This document shows positions 18,801 through 28,130 of a DNA stretch of 64,000 nucleotides, piece after piece. This stretch comes from Acidimicrobiales bacterium (GTDB lineage: Bacteria; Actinomycetota; Acidimicrobiia; Acidimicrobiales; Aldehydirespiratoraceae), in NCBI GenBank assembly GCA_029263215.1, contig JAJCXY010000041.1, forward strand, positions 124,001-188,000, given 5' to 3'. Below the pieces are notes generated by a model. That model had not been told where the DNA came from. It was given only the letters and a program-made list of their open reading frames with translations, and searched no databases. Positions within the stretch are counted from its first letter, which is position 1. Every line of letters starts with the position of its first letter. A program made the translations under genes and the position numbers.

Positions 18801-21800
18801 GGTCGAGCTCTGAGTTGCGAGGGCCTCCGTTTATGTAGCCGTAGGAGTCCTGGTCGAACTCCAAGGCCTCCGATTGGTCGGGCCGGGGCAGGTAGTACGT
18901 GAGCTCGCTTCGCACCCCGCCGGGACCCTCCTCCCCGAACTGCAGGCCGGAGTCCCAGCAGGCCGCCCGGTTGGGTTCGACGAAGCGTCTGGTGAGGGAC
19001 GCCGACGTGTCGGGATCGAAGGTGGTGGCCGCGGCCAGGGTGTCGATCACCTCTTGAGTCACCGGGCACTGACGGCCCCCATCGGCGCGTGCCGGATCGT
19101 CGGCGGACGGGGGCGGTTCGGTGATTGCGGCAGCGTCGGCGAGAGAGATTTCGAGTTCGCAGGGGGCCCATACCTCGGAGAACCCGATGAGGCCCGCGGC
19201 CTGCTCCCCGCCGAGCAGGGCCACCGGTCCGTCGCGCGGTTCGACGTCGGTGCGGTTGTTGACCACCCCTCGACCGCAGGTGCCGTCACTTCGCCTGTCC
19301 GGGCCGTCGAAAAGCAGGCCACTGAAGCTGGAGACCGGCCCGACCACTCCCAGCGAGGCCTGCTCGACGAGCAATGGTTGGTCCGGTTCCGCCCAGCCAT
19401 CCAGGAACTGGCGGGACACGGTGCCTTCGGCCGAGTAGAGAAGGTCGCAGCAGATCCCGTCGACGAGTTCGAATGAGAAGGTCTCAGTGCCGGTGATCTG
19501 CTGGAACGTGGCGGATATATAGGCATCGATGTCCAGGTCGCGTGTGACGGGACCGGGTGCAACGCCGAACGACGGATCGAGTGTGATGGTGAGATCGGGC
19601 TTCTGTCGGGGAGCGATACCGCCGTTGAGGGTAATCTCGTCCCAGGCCACGGCATCGTTGAGGGCATCCGCGCCTGCGGTTTCGGGTTCCTGGGCCGCCG
19701 ACGGTTGTGTGAGAGACGGCCCGAGGGTTGCTCCGGCGACGATGATGAGGGCAATGCCTGCCGCGGCGCCGCGGGCACTGGCCAGGGCGGGTCGGCGTCC
19801 GGCCACGAGCCCGGCTGCGGTGGCGCCCGACAGGAACGACAGGGCCAGCCCGATCGAGATCACCCCGGTTCGGTTCAGGAGCCCCGCCACCTGGGTGGCG
19901 ACGAGACCCGCCGCAAAAGCGAAGATCGCCAGCGCGCTTCGCTTGGCCATCAGACCCTTCGGTGTGGTGACGATGGTGAGGTTGCGGCCCTGGGTGAGGC
20001 CGAGCGCCGCTCCGCCCAAGAGAGCAGCAGCGATGGCCCACACCGGAGCCCCCGCAGCGAAGAGCGTCATCATCACCAGCGCCCCGCCGAGCGCGAAGAC
20101 GATTCGCAGGAACTCCATGTTGGGCCGGATGCGACTCGGACGGCGGGCCAGCACGAGGGACAGGGCGAGGCCGGCGAGCGAGACAATCAACATCACCACA
20201 CGGGCCACCCGCAGCAGGGTGGCGGTGATGCCGCCCGAGTCGCTTCCCTGTACCGACGACGCGGCAGGCGAGGAGCGTTCCGACACGTCGTCGCTGGTGC
20301 TGTCGTCGCCACTGTTCTCCGGAGCAAGCGCGAAGGTACCGGCCAGTCCTGCTTCGACGGCATCGGCGAGATACGGGGGCAGCGGCTCAAACAGGGTTTC
20401 GATGTCGGTGACGTCGACGTCGGCGCACGTGCGGGCTATGGCGGCACCCTGAGGGAGCCACTCACGCGCCGCGGCGTCGGCCTTTTCGATGTCGCCCGAC
20501 TGGGGCGCCGTCACCACGATGTCGATCATCGATGCCGTAGCACCATCCGCGATACGGCCGAAGGTCGTCTCCGAGGTCGGCCGGTCGCCTGCGGAACAGA
20601 GCCGTTCGGCTTCGTCCGCGGTGCGACCCTCGGGAAGCACGAACAGGGAGAGCCGAATCGACCGGTCGAAGTCGTCGGCGATGTCAAAGGTGCAGGTGCC
20701 ATCGATACCAGGAAAGATGCGGGGGATTCCCGAGCCCATCGATGCTGCTGGCGGTCCCGGGCTTCCGACTTGCTCATTGAACGCGGACGCCGGGAACCCG
20801 TCGATCGTCGGGCACGGCATGTTGATCGATTCCATCGGCGGCCGCAGGGCACCGTCGTCGACCGCCGCCTGGTAGGAGGCCGACTCGACGCTGCAGTCGA
20901 CCGCCAACGGCACCAGAACATCGGCGACGAGGTGGGCCTGAGCCTCCAGATAAGGACGCACGTCGTCGTCGCCCTCGATCGTCACGGTGAGGGCCGCGGG
21001 CGGTGAGTGCTGACCGGTGCCATCACACCCGTTTTGTCGATCCGGGAAGGGGAGTCCGTTGATGAACCCGCGCTGATTCACCGCCGAGGCGACATCGATG
21101 GCGATTGCGTAAGAGGCGCTCTCGTATCGGCACTCGATTCGTGGATTCGACTGCACGATGCGGGCCGGTCGGCCATCGATGACCGAGATGCTCGAGATGC
21201 TGATCGTCTTGAACTGGAGTGCCGCCGAGCGGGAAAGCACGACCCCGGCAGGAATTTCCAGCTGTCGGCAGGCTCTTGCTGAGGCGGCATCGAGCACCTC
21301 TAGTTGGGCGGCCGCAGCATCGTCGAACGCGGGAACCTCGATCGGAGTCGGGCAGGTCTCCGCCATCGGGCTGACCATGTCGGCCATCGCCCCCGCCGCG
21401 GCGCGCAGGCCAGCGAGGGTCTCCTCAGTGTTGTCGGCCCGTGTGTCGAATTCAGCGGTGATCGCCAGCGGGGGACGGAGCTGCCCTGTCTTGACAGCGA
21501 TGAGGTTTCTGAAGAGACCTTCGTAAGGCAGCGCCTGGGCACCGCAGGTGCGGCCTGGCCGAACGCCAGCGCGTGTGAACTGGAGACTGACGAAGACGCG
21601 GGACCCTATGCCGTCATAAGAGCACCTCACCCGAATGAGGTCGCTCGCCACCTCCACACCGTTTCGCCCGCTGGAGGCATCTATCTCCTCGTATTCACGA
21701 GGAGTCGCGCCGGTCACGGCCGGGCAGGTGAAGCCATCGTCCACCGCCTCCACGGCCGCGATCACCGCGGCATCCTCGGGGGTCGGAGGTAAGAGTTCGT

Positions 21801-21873
21801 CTTGAGCGCCCGCCGGGGCGGCGACCACCACGATTGACGCGATCACCGACAGGACAAACGCGAGCCGACGCAT
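15808..21873 (-). CDS. Giant 2021-aa secreted/multi-pass membrane protein with Cys-module N-terminus and toxin-like C-terminus
   Basis: Signal peptide MRRLAFVLSVIASIVVVAAPAGAQ; about 6 TM segments mid-protein; Ala-rich repeats; distinct C-terminal domain. Confidence 0.85.
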   Translation of the reverse strand: MRRLAFVLSVIASIVVVAAPAGAQDELLPPTPEDAAVIAAVEAVDDGFTCPAVTGATPREYEEIDASSGRNGVEVASDLIRVRCSYDGIGSRVFVSLQFTRAGVRPGRTCGAQALPYEGLFRNLIAVKTGQLRPPLAITAEFDTRADNTEETLAGLRAAAGAMADMVSPMAETCPTPIEVPAFDDAAAAQLEVLDAASARACRQLEIPAGVVLSRSAALQFKTISISSISVIDGRPARIVQSNPRIECRYESASYAIAIDVASAVNQRGFINGLPFPDRQNGCDGTGQHSPPAALTVTIEGDDDVRPYLEAQAHLVADVLVPLAVDCSVESASYQAAVDDGALRPPMESINMPCPTIDGFPASAFNEQVGSPGPPAASMGSGIPRIFPGIDGTCTFDIADDFDRSIRLSLFVLPEGRTADEAERLCSAGDRPTSETTFGRIADGATASMIDIVVTAPQSGDIEKADAAAREWLPQGAAIARTCADVDVTDIETLFEPLPPYLADAVEAGLAGTFALAPENSGDDSTSDDVSERSSPAASSVQGSDSGGITATLLRVARVVMLIVSLAGLALSLVLARRPSRIRPNMEFLRIVFALGGALVMMTLFAAGAPVWAIAAALLGGAALGLTQGRNLTIVTTPKGLMAKRSALAIFAFAAGLVATQVAGLLNRTGVISIGLALSFLSGATAAGLVAGRRPALASARGAAAGIALIIVAGATLGPSLTQPSAAQEPETAGADALNDAVAWDEITLNGGIAPRQKPDLTITLDPSFGVAPGPVTRDLDIDAYISATFQQITGTETFSFELVDGICCDLLYSAEGTVSRQFLDGWAEPDQPLLVEQASLGVVGPVSSFSGLLFDGPDRRSDGTCGRGVVNNRTDVEPRDGPVALLGGEQAAGLIGFSEVWAPCELEISLADAAAITEPPPSADDPARADGGRQCPVTQEVIDTLAAATTFDPDTSASLTRRFVEPNRAACWDSGLQFGEEGPGGVRSELTYYLPRPDQSEALEFDQDSYGYINGGPRNSELDLVCEQGSSGVPLPSPDGDCARVGFHQVVAPGGTGQIYILNDFDSSDGPNVTVRGVFPSGIFRYRCHHCLPGDPEVASMIQSMTAMVNQGSSGGSLGTVLGTRGAPGLVPLGAASVPGAGEDDSPTNREAAAAGLIGLIAAMGITAATLAESGLTAGDLITNWREGGASRVRSTLEGAGIDTRGPPDPAAVVVDEHGNQLIPNADDRYEWDTPDGTEMLDRATIEERIAAAREANAARDSRHAGIVAEHESDAAAAERFDDLGTRSIAENDALMADIREGWDRVDELGARMEARERALGALEAAEAEQRLETLRDTWGQIFSETAQASWNDATEIPGIMVDATRVVVQAAADPENWRVLGEGTAETIYDVAGMLAGNTFGDAQESIQQGAATAGRVGVALGTQFVQHPIDTAAMFIPGRDLYDAMDGDRPLGARLGSVAMGVLDIGATLAGAGVLAHADELVDASRAMDLAGEAVDTSRVLDATGDAASTARILDTTGDAASTARVIGPTGAAEMAEAGRLAEAAEDARAAARAAAASGNSADTARAMDAAAEAERAAAAAARTAETAAAPGRMAEATRLTEAVEEARAAARAAATTGNSADTARAMDALAEAEDAADAARRSLFQGDGMQGMGRAEAAGNVSDELAQSVVNMHDEFTGAASRQGVTDAVDDFAAEVGFRPNEVMMGNSGSVGAGRSVLTDADRTIVASFTREQLDGARRAGESYTDTQRRLQGRLTELHQRAAELRLNSATDPAVILAREEGISLGEAVARLGDADDPAAAARRLTGGDMDMASYGGFGAGAGQADAYPMGYTRARQSAQGSTEVFTFGDRAGDAGGYTTSGQAIIDRNELGQMDLRAWDSELQSLERSQGLDTPLANAADIDTTWGADRTFAGLDAAADPTRIGAAEMEGLFGQQQAAMSHYNDSKSVSKAVDRASYVAGRIGQPLPNQQLVDAARTMRANPRATQAVLTQLGMTEAEYVSSLQQMMSSYRPVFPT

Positions 21874-21982
21874 CAGATCAGTTCGAGACCGGGTGGATGG
21901 TCATCAGCCGTGGTGCCTCCGCTGGCGGCGATGCCTCGCAACCTAGTTCACTCACGGTGGCATCGGCATCGTGACGCCACGG

Positions 21983-22010
21983 CGAGGCCGGTTCAACCCA
22001 ACCGGTCTCG
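21983..22010 (-). terminator. Inverted repeat overlapping the stop codon of the acyl-CoA ligase gene
   Basis: CGAGGCCGGTT-caaccc-AACCGGTCTCG (10 of 11 paired plus wobble); no U-tract. Confidence 0.4.
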
Positions 22011-23735
22011 TAGCTCCCGCTTCATGAACTTGCCGTTGGCGTTCTGAGGCAGAGGTTCAGTGACGAAGAACACCGCCTCGGGATGCTTGAACCTGGCGAT
22101 CCGACCTTCGAGATGGCTGGCGAGGCCCGCCTCGTCGAAATCAGACCCGTCGACGCGGAGGAGGGCCACCGCAACCTTCTCGCCGAGTCGGTCATCGGGG
22201 AGGCCGAAGACGGCCGCTTCGGCCACGTCGGGGTGTTCGTAGATGGCGGACTCGACTTCTCCGCAATAGACGTTTTCGCCGCCCCGGATCACCATGTCCT
22301 TGGCCCGGTCGACGATGTGGACGAAGTTGTCCGCGTCGACTTTGGCGATGTCGCCGGTGTTGAACCAGCCGTCCTTGATGGCCTCTGCGGTGGCCTCGGG
22401 TCGGTTGAGATAACCCTTCACCACCGCCGGACCGCGCACACAGAACTGGCCCACCTGGTCGGGTGGGAGGTCGTTGCCGTCGTCGTCGATCAGCTTCCAC
22501 TCGAAAGTCGGCATCACCGGCCCCGCCGAACTGGGTCGCGCAGAGTAGAAGGAGTTGGCCACCGCGGTGACGATGCCGTGGGTCTCGGTGAGCCCGTAGC
22601 CGGTGCTCGGCTTGACCGCTTCGTCGGTGGAGTCGATCTTGTCGACGAGGTCGGGCTGGAGGGCAGCACCGCCTCCACCCATGTTGACCAGGGTCGACGT
22701 ATCGCGAATCGACCAGTCGTCGTGCAGGAGCATCTCGCGGCTCATGGTGGGCACGCCGGTGAAGGTGGTGACCTTCTCCCGCTCGATCAGTTCGAGTGCC
22801 CGGCCGGGATTCCACTTGTGCAGCAAAACGATCTTGGCGCCGATCGCAGTACCGGGATGGAGCACGCAGTTGTTGGCGGTGACATGGAAGAGGGGCGTGG
22901 GCACCATGATGGCGACGGGGGCATCGGTGGCCTTCTGTACGGTGGTACCCGTGCTCGCCTCGACCTTGGCCCCGGCCATGGCGGCCAGCGTGTTGGCGAA
23001 GCCCATGTGCATCAGATTGTGCACCGATCCGCGATGGGTGAGTTGGGCACCCTTTGGTGGGCCGGTGGTGCCCGACGTGTAGAAGATGCATATGTCGTCG
23101 TCGGGGTGGATTTCCGCCGCGGGCAACGCGGCGGGAGCCTTGTCGGGCAGCACTACGTCTGACCATCGGCTCGCTTCGTCGGGCAGGGCACGGTCGGAGC
23201 GCACCGAGATGACGTGCATGGGCATCGCTGAGCGAAGGGCCCCGAGATGGGGAATCACCCGCTCGAGGCGTTCGTCGTCGGCGATGAGAACCTTGGGTCT
23301 GGAGTCGCTGAGCCCGTACTCCATCTCCGAGCCGGTCCACCAGGCGTTCATGCCCACCACCGCGGCTCCTACGGAAATGGTGGCCCAGTAGGCCAAGGCC
23401 CACTCGGGGTAATTGCGCATGGCCACGGCAACACGGTCGCCCGGTAGGACGCCGTGCTGGTTCACCAGCAGGTCAGCGAGCGACCGGACCGCGGCGTGGG
23501 CGTTGGCGTAGGTGTGGCTCTCGTCCTCGAAGACGAGGTAGGGATTGTCGCCGTGGGTTGCCGAACCCTCCCAGATCTGACGCATGTCGGCGGGCGCGTT
23601 GTCGAAGACCCGCATCTGGATCCCCCGCACGTCCTGAACCGACCACGCAAACGGGGCGCTTTCGGAGGTCAGTTCCTGCCAGGTCTGGGTCAGTTGATCG
23701 ATCACGGTTGATATTGCTAGTCGACGCGACGCCAT
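21993..23735 (-). CDS. AMP-dependent acyl-CoA synthetase/ligase
   Basis: CIFYTSGTTGPPKGAQLTH, GYGLTETHG, GWFNTGDIAKVD, PLPQNANGKFMKRELR. Confidence 0.93.
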   Translation of the reverse strand: MASRRLAISTVIDQLTQTWQELTSESAPFAWSVQDVRGIQMRVFDNAPADMRQIWEGSATHGDNPYLVFEDESHTYANAHAAVRSLADLLVNQHGVLPGDRVAVAMRNYPEWALAYWATISVGAAVVGMNAWWTGSEMEYGLSDSRPKVLIADDERLERVIPHLGALRSAMPMHVISVRSDRALPDEASRWSDVVLPDKAPAALPAAEIHPDDDICIFYTSGTTGPPKGAQLTHRGSVHNLMHMGFANTLAAMAGAKVEASTGTTVQKATDAPVAIMVPTPLFHVTANNCVLHPGTAIGAKIVLLHKWNPGRALELIEREKVTTFTGVPTMSREMLLHDDWSIRDTSTLVNMGGGGAALQPDLVDKIDSTDEAVKPSTGYGLTETHGIVTAVANSFYSARPSSAGPVMPTFEWKLIDDDGNDLPPDQVGQFCVRGPAVVKGYLNRPEATAEAIKDGWFNTGDIAKVDADNFVHIVDRAKDMVIRGGENVYCGEVESAIYEHPDVAEAAVFGLPDDRLGEKVAVALLRVDGSDFDEAGLASHLEGRIARFKHPEAVFFVTEPLPQNANGKFMKRELRDRLG

Positions 23736-23770
23736 CGGGCCTAGGCGCCGCGACCGCCTAGCCTCAAGAT

Positions 23771-24703
23771 GTGGACCACGACGAGATACGAAACCCCGCG
23801 ATCAGAGTCGGCGAGGAGGTGGCCGGCGCGCTGAGCGGCGGCCGTCCGGTGGTGGCGCTCGAGTCGACCATCTTCAGCGGTCTCGGCCTGCCCGCCCCTG
23901 CCAACCGCGAGTGCCTGGATCGCTGTGTCGCCGCCATCCGCAACGGTGGCGCGGTGCCGGCTCTCACGGCGGTGCTCGACGGCACAGCCTGGGTGGGAAT
24001 CGAAGACCGCCTTGTCGGCCGCGTCTTGTCGGGCTCGGCGAAGGTAGCGGCCCGCGATCTTCCCCATGCGTTGGCGTCGGGACTCGGTGTGGGCGTCACC
24101 ACGGTGTCGGCTTCGGTCACTCTCGCTGCGAGTGCGGGTGTGGAGGTTTTCGCCACCGGAGGCATCGGCGGGGTCCATCGGGGGAGTGAGCTGAGCGGCG
24201 ACGTCAGCCACGACCTCACGGCCTTGGCCCGCCATCGCGTGGTCACGGTGTCGGCCGGAGCGAAGGCCTTCCTCGATCTGGCCCGCACGCTCGAGTACCT
24301 CGAGACGCTCGGGGTGCCGGTGGTGGGCTGGAAGACCGATCGCTTCCCGGCTTTCTACTTGAGGGACAGCGGGCTCGGTGTGCCCACCAAGGTCACCTCC
24401 GGCGATGACGTCGCGGTGATGTTTCGTAGTGCGGCGGCGGTGGGTCATCCTGGAGGAATGCTGGTGGCCAACCCGATTCCTGCGACAGATGAACTCGATG
24501 CCGGCCGTATCAATGCCGCGCTCGATGATGCCCTCGCGGAGGTGGCCAGGCGAGGACTCCGGGGCCCTGCGGTGACCCCGGTGGTGTTGTCTGCCATAGC
24601 CGCGGCAACCGACGGCGACAGCGTGCCTGCCAACCTTGCCCTCGCGGAGAGCAACGCCGAGGTGGCAACCGAGATCGCCTCAGCCCTCGCCGGGTCGGCC
24701 TGA
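23771..24703 (+). CDS. psuG: Pseudouridine-5'-phosphate glycosidase
   Basis: RPVVALESTIFSGLGLPAPANREC, VFATGGIGGVHRG, GWKTDRFPAFY are family hallmarks. Confidence 0.9.
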   Translation: MDHDEIRNPAIRVGEEVAGALSGGRPVVALESTIFSGLGLPAPANRECLDRCVAAIRNGGAVPALTAVLDGTAWVGIEDRLVGRVLSGSAKVAARDLPHALASGLGVGVTTVSASVTLAASAGVEVFATGGIGGVHRGSELSGDVSHDLTALARHRVVTVSAGAKAFLDLARTLEYLETLGVPVVGWKTDRFPAFYLRDSGLGVPTKVTSGDDVAVMFRSAAAVGHPGGMLVANPIPATDELDAGRINAALDDALAEVARRGLRGPAVTPVVLSAIAAATDGDSVPANLALAESNAEVATEIASALAGSA

Positions 24704-24706
24704 GCA

Positions 24707-25924
24707 GTGTCAGATTTCGATCCCGACGCCCTGATCCTGAGAGTTCTCACCGACCCCGCGGTGATTCCGGATCCCTACCCCTCTCTACGGGAGCTGCGCG
24801 AACAGGCCCCGATATTCCAGACCGCACTCACCGGCACATGGATCCTCACCCGCTACGACGACATCCGTGCGGTGCTGCGCGATCCCCGCTGCGGGAGTCC
24901 TCCCCCGCAGGCGAGACGGGGTGAACGGATGGGCATCGATGGCTCCAGCCGTCGTGATCGGGATCCCGAGTCCCTGTCGATGTTGTTTCTCAATCCTCCC
25001 GATCACACCCGTATCCGCGGGCTGGTGAGTCGGGCGTTCACGCCCCGTCGGATCGAGAAGCTCCGCCCCGAGATAACCGCCATGGCCGACGGGCTACTCG
25101 ACGACCTCGGGCCTGAAGGGGACCTCATCGGCTCACTGGCCTTCCCGCTTCCGGCCAATGTGGTCAGCGCCCTGGTGGGCGTACCCGCCGCCGATCGCGA
25201 CGACCTACGGCCGCTCATCACCGACCTCGGGGTCGGGATCGAACCCACCGCCTCCGACGAGGAAGTCGCTATCGCCGACCAGGCCGGGCGTGAGATCCGC
25301 AGCTATCTCCTCGACCTGATCGCCGATCGTCGTACCGATCCTCACGACGACCTTCTCTCGGTGCTCATCGAGGCGAGTGAAGCCGACGGCGATCGCCTCA
25401 CCGAAAACGAGGTGATAGTCAACACGATCCTGATCTACGCAGCCGGTTTCGAGACCACCACCCACCTGATCGGCAACCTTGTTCGGAACATGGTCGCCCA
25501 CCCCGACCAATTGGCGCGAGTCCGCCACGATCGTGCCCTGGTCCCAAACGCGGTGGAGGAGGTACTTCGCTTCGACCCGCCGGTGCAGATCGACGGCAGG
25601 TACGTGCTCGACGACATCGACGTCGCCGGACACCAGATCCCAGCCGGATCGTCGCTGGTCACCTCGCTGGCTGCCGGCAACCGCGACCCCGCCGTATTCG
25701 AGCACCCCGATCACTTCGACGTCGGTCGCGTCGACACCCAGGTCCTGTCGTTCGGCTCCGGTGTGCACTACTGCCTGGGTGCGGCCCTGGCCCGACTCGA
25801 AGGTCAGATAGTGCTCGATCGCCTACTCGATCGCTACGACCACTGGGCGATCACCGCCGAGCCGTCATGGCGCAAGCGCATCACCTTGCGCGGTGTCGAG
25901 CGACTCGACGTCGCGTTCAGCTGA
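24707..25924 (+). CDS. Cytochrome P450
   Basis: Heme loop FGSGVHYCLGAALARLEG; I-helix AAGFETTTHLIGN; ExxR-like EEVLRF. Confidence 0.95.
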   Translation: MSDFDPDALILRVLTDPAVIPDPYPSLRELREQAPIFQTALTGTWILTRYDDIRAVLRDPRCGSPPPQARRGERMGIDGSSRRDRDPESLSMLFLNPPDHTRIRGLVSRAFTPRRIEKLRPEITAMADGLLDDLGPEGDLIGSLAFPLPANVVSALVGVPAADRDDLRPLITDLGVGIEPTASDEEVAIADQAGREIRSYLLDLIADRRTDPHDDLLSVLIEASEADGDRLTENEVIVNTILIYAAGFETTTHLIGNLVRNMVAHPDQLARVRHDRALVPNAVEEVLRFDPPVQIDGRYVLDDIDVAGHQIPAGSSLVTSLAAGNRDPAVFEHPDHFDVGRVDTQVLSFGSGVHYCLGAALARLEGQIVLDRLLDRYDHWAITAEPSWRKRITLRGVERLDVAFS

Positions 25925-26008
25925 GGGCACCGTTCCGACGAGTTCGGTCGCTAGGGTCGCCGCCGTGCCCACCCGCTGTGCCTGCTCCACCCCGCCCACG
26001 ACACGCCG

Positions 26009-27652
26009 GTGAACCGCAGCATCACGCTTCGGGCGTGGCAACACGAGGCCCTGGGGGCCTTCCTCGCCCATGAGCGTGCCGACTTCTTGGCTGTGGCCTG
26101 CCCGGGAGCCGGCAAGACCACGTTCGCCCTCACCGCGGCGCGACATTGGCTGGGAGGCGAACGGCTTCCCCTCGTGGTGGTGGCGCCCACTCGTCATCTG
26201 AAGGCCCAGTGGGCGGCGGCCGCAGGTCGGTTCGGCTTTCATCTCGAGCCGGAGTGGGATGCCGGAATTGCCGAGATCCCAGCCGACATGCACGGGGTGG
26301 TGGTCACCTACGCCCAGGCCGCAAGCTCGGCCCAACAACTGCACCGGATCAGCCGCGACGGGATCGTGATCCTCGACGAGATTCACCATGCCGGCGGCGA
26401 CATGTCGTGGGGCGAGGGAGTTGCCGTCGGATTCGCCGACGCCAAGTCGAGACTGCTTCTCTCCGGCACCCCGTTTCGTTCCGACGATTCGCCCATCCCG
26501 TTCGTGCGCTACAGCCTCGGCGATCACGGCGACGCAGTCAGCGATTACGAATACGACTACGGCGCTGCTCTTCGCGACGGTGGCGTGGTGCGTCCCGTCT
26601 TCTTTCCTCGCTTCGACGGACACATGGAATGGATCGGCGCCGACGGGAGTCACAAGGAGGCGGCGTTCGGTGATGAGGTGACCCGCGAAGACCGCGGGGC
26701 ACGCCTACGGACCGCTCTGGCCGCCGAAGGAGACTGGCTCCCGACCGTGCTCACCCGGGCCGACGAGAAGTTGCGACAGATCCGACGCACCTCGCCCGAT
26801 GCGGGTGGATTGGTCATCACGATCGATCAGGACCACGCTCGTGGCGTGGCATCCCTGCTGCAGAGGTGGACCGGCGAGAAGCCTGCGATAGCAGTTTCAG
26901 ACGACCCTCGGGCCTCAGAGGTGATCGATCGATTCGCGAGCGGCGACAAGGCCTGGGTGGTGGCGGTGAGGATGATCAGCGAGGGTGTGGACATCCCTCG
27001 CCTGCGGGTCGGAGTGCACGCCACCACCACTGTCACCCCCCTTTTCTTTCGTCAGGCGGTGGGCCGGATCGCGCGCTGGACGCCTGGTCAGGCCTCCCAG
27101 AAGGCCTACTTCTATGTGCCCGACGACTCACGACTCAGATACCACGCCCAGACGATCGCGGAACAGCGCCGCCATTCGATCAATGAGCGGATAGCAGCCG
27201 GTGAGCAGCGAGAGTCGGCCCTCGACGATCTTCAACGCGCGGTGCAAATAGAGGAACAACCCTCCCTGTTCCAGGCCTTGTCTTCGGTGGCGATGGTGGG
27301 GCCCGCCGACGACGGAATCGACCCTCACGAGGATTTGGTCATCGGGGCCGAGGATCTTGCCGGCACGCCGATCGATCTCCCTCCGCCACCGGCGATCCCG
27401 GGGCGCGAGCCTGATGCGAGGGCAACGCTCGGAGATCTTCGCTCCCGTCACGCTCGCAAGAAGGAGCTCCGCCAGTGGAACGCCGATCGGGTGGTCGAGT
27501 TGGTGCGGGTCACCGGAATGGATCACCGCAGCGTCAACGGCGACCTCAACCGGCGTAGTGGCGTCGATCGCGTGGGAGAGGCCGATGAGAGTTCGCTCAG
27601 GCGGCGACTAGCGGCTGCCGACGACTGGCTCGAGTCGCTGAGGTTGCGCTGA
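26009..27652 (+). CDS. DEAD/DEAH-box (SF2) helicase
   Basis: Walker A ACPGAGKTTFAL, DEIH box ILDEIHHAGG, LLSGTPFR, EGVDIP...VGRIARW motifs. Confidence 0.92.
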   Translation: MNRSITLRAWQHEALGAFLAHERADFLAVACPGAGKTTFALTAARHWLGGERLPLVVVAPTRHLKAQWAAAAGRFGFHLEPEWDAGIAEIPADMHGVVVTYAQAASSAQQLHRISRDGIVILDEIHHAGGDMSWGEGVAVGFADAKSRLLLSGTPFRSDDSPIPFVRYSLGDHGDAVSDYEYDYGAALRDGGVVRPVFFPRFDGHMEWIGADGSHKEAAFGDEVTREDRGARLRTALAAEGDWLPTVLTRADEKLRQIRRTSPDAGGLVITIDQDHARGVASLLQRWTGEKPAIAVSDDPRASEVIDRFASGDKAWVVAVRMISEGVDIPRLRVGVHATTTVTPLFFRQAVGRIARWTPGQASQKAYFYVPDDSRLRYHAQTIAEQRRHSINERIAAGEQRESALDDLQRAVQIEEQPSLFQALSSVAMVGPADDGIDPHEDLVIGAEDLAGTPIDLPPPPAIPGREPDARATLGDLRSRHARKKELRQWNADRVVELVRVTGMDHRSVNGDLNRRSGVDRVGEADESSLRRRLAAADDWLESLRLR

Positions 27653-27819
27653 ACCACGACCGTCCATCACAAATCGGGCCAGGCGCAATCAGTTCGCGCC
27701 GGTTTTGAGGCAAACTTGGAAGGCATCCTCATCCGGATGTGTGACAATGCCGATTGGTTTGTGACGAGCGCCATCCGAGGCGCTGGAACATTCCTCCCCG
27801 AGGAGACGTTGTAACGACC

Positions 27820-28071
27820 ATGAGTGAACTGGAGAACACGATCAGGGCCATGCGCGAAGAGGCCGACGGCGACGTCTGCAGCCGCTCGCGGGTGATGGAT
27901 TCCCTGCTCGACCTTCGACTCGAAGCCGGTGCCCGTTACGACCTGATCGAGCTCATCGACCTTGCCCTCGGCGATCTGCCGGGAAAGAACCTTGTCCCCG
28001 TGGCCTGGTGGTGTGAGCAGCTCGACACCTTCGAGTTGGTGGCGATCAACCCCGTTGAGCCGGTGGGCTGA
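27820..28071 (+). CDS. Small hypothetical protein (83 aa)
   Basis: MSELENTIRAMREEADGDVCSRSRVMDSLLDLR...; gaggag RBS; trimmed from ORF start 27754. Confidence 0.65.
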   Translation: MSELENTIRAMREEADGDVCSRSRVMDSLLDLRLEAGARYDLIELIDLALGDLPGKNLVPVAWWCEQLDTFELVAINPVEPVG

Positions 28072-28130
28072 CAGCCGGTTCGAGCTCGAAGGGCGCGTCA
28101 CCGGCATTTGGTGGCAGACTCCTTTACATT

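Noticed and set aside
22083-23162. 359-aa + strand ORF
   Set aside because: Antisense to acyl-CoA ligase, which carries canonical A-motifs
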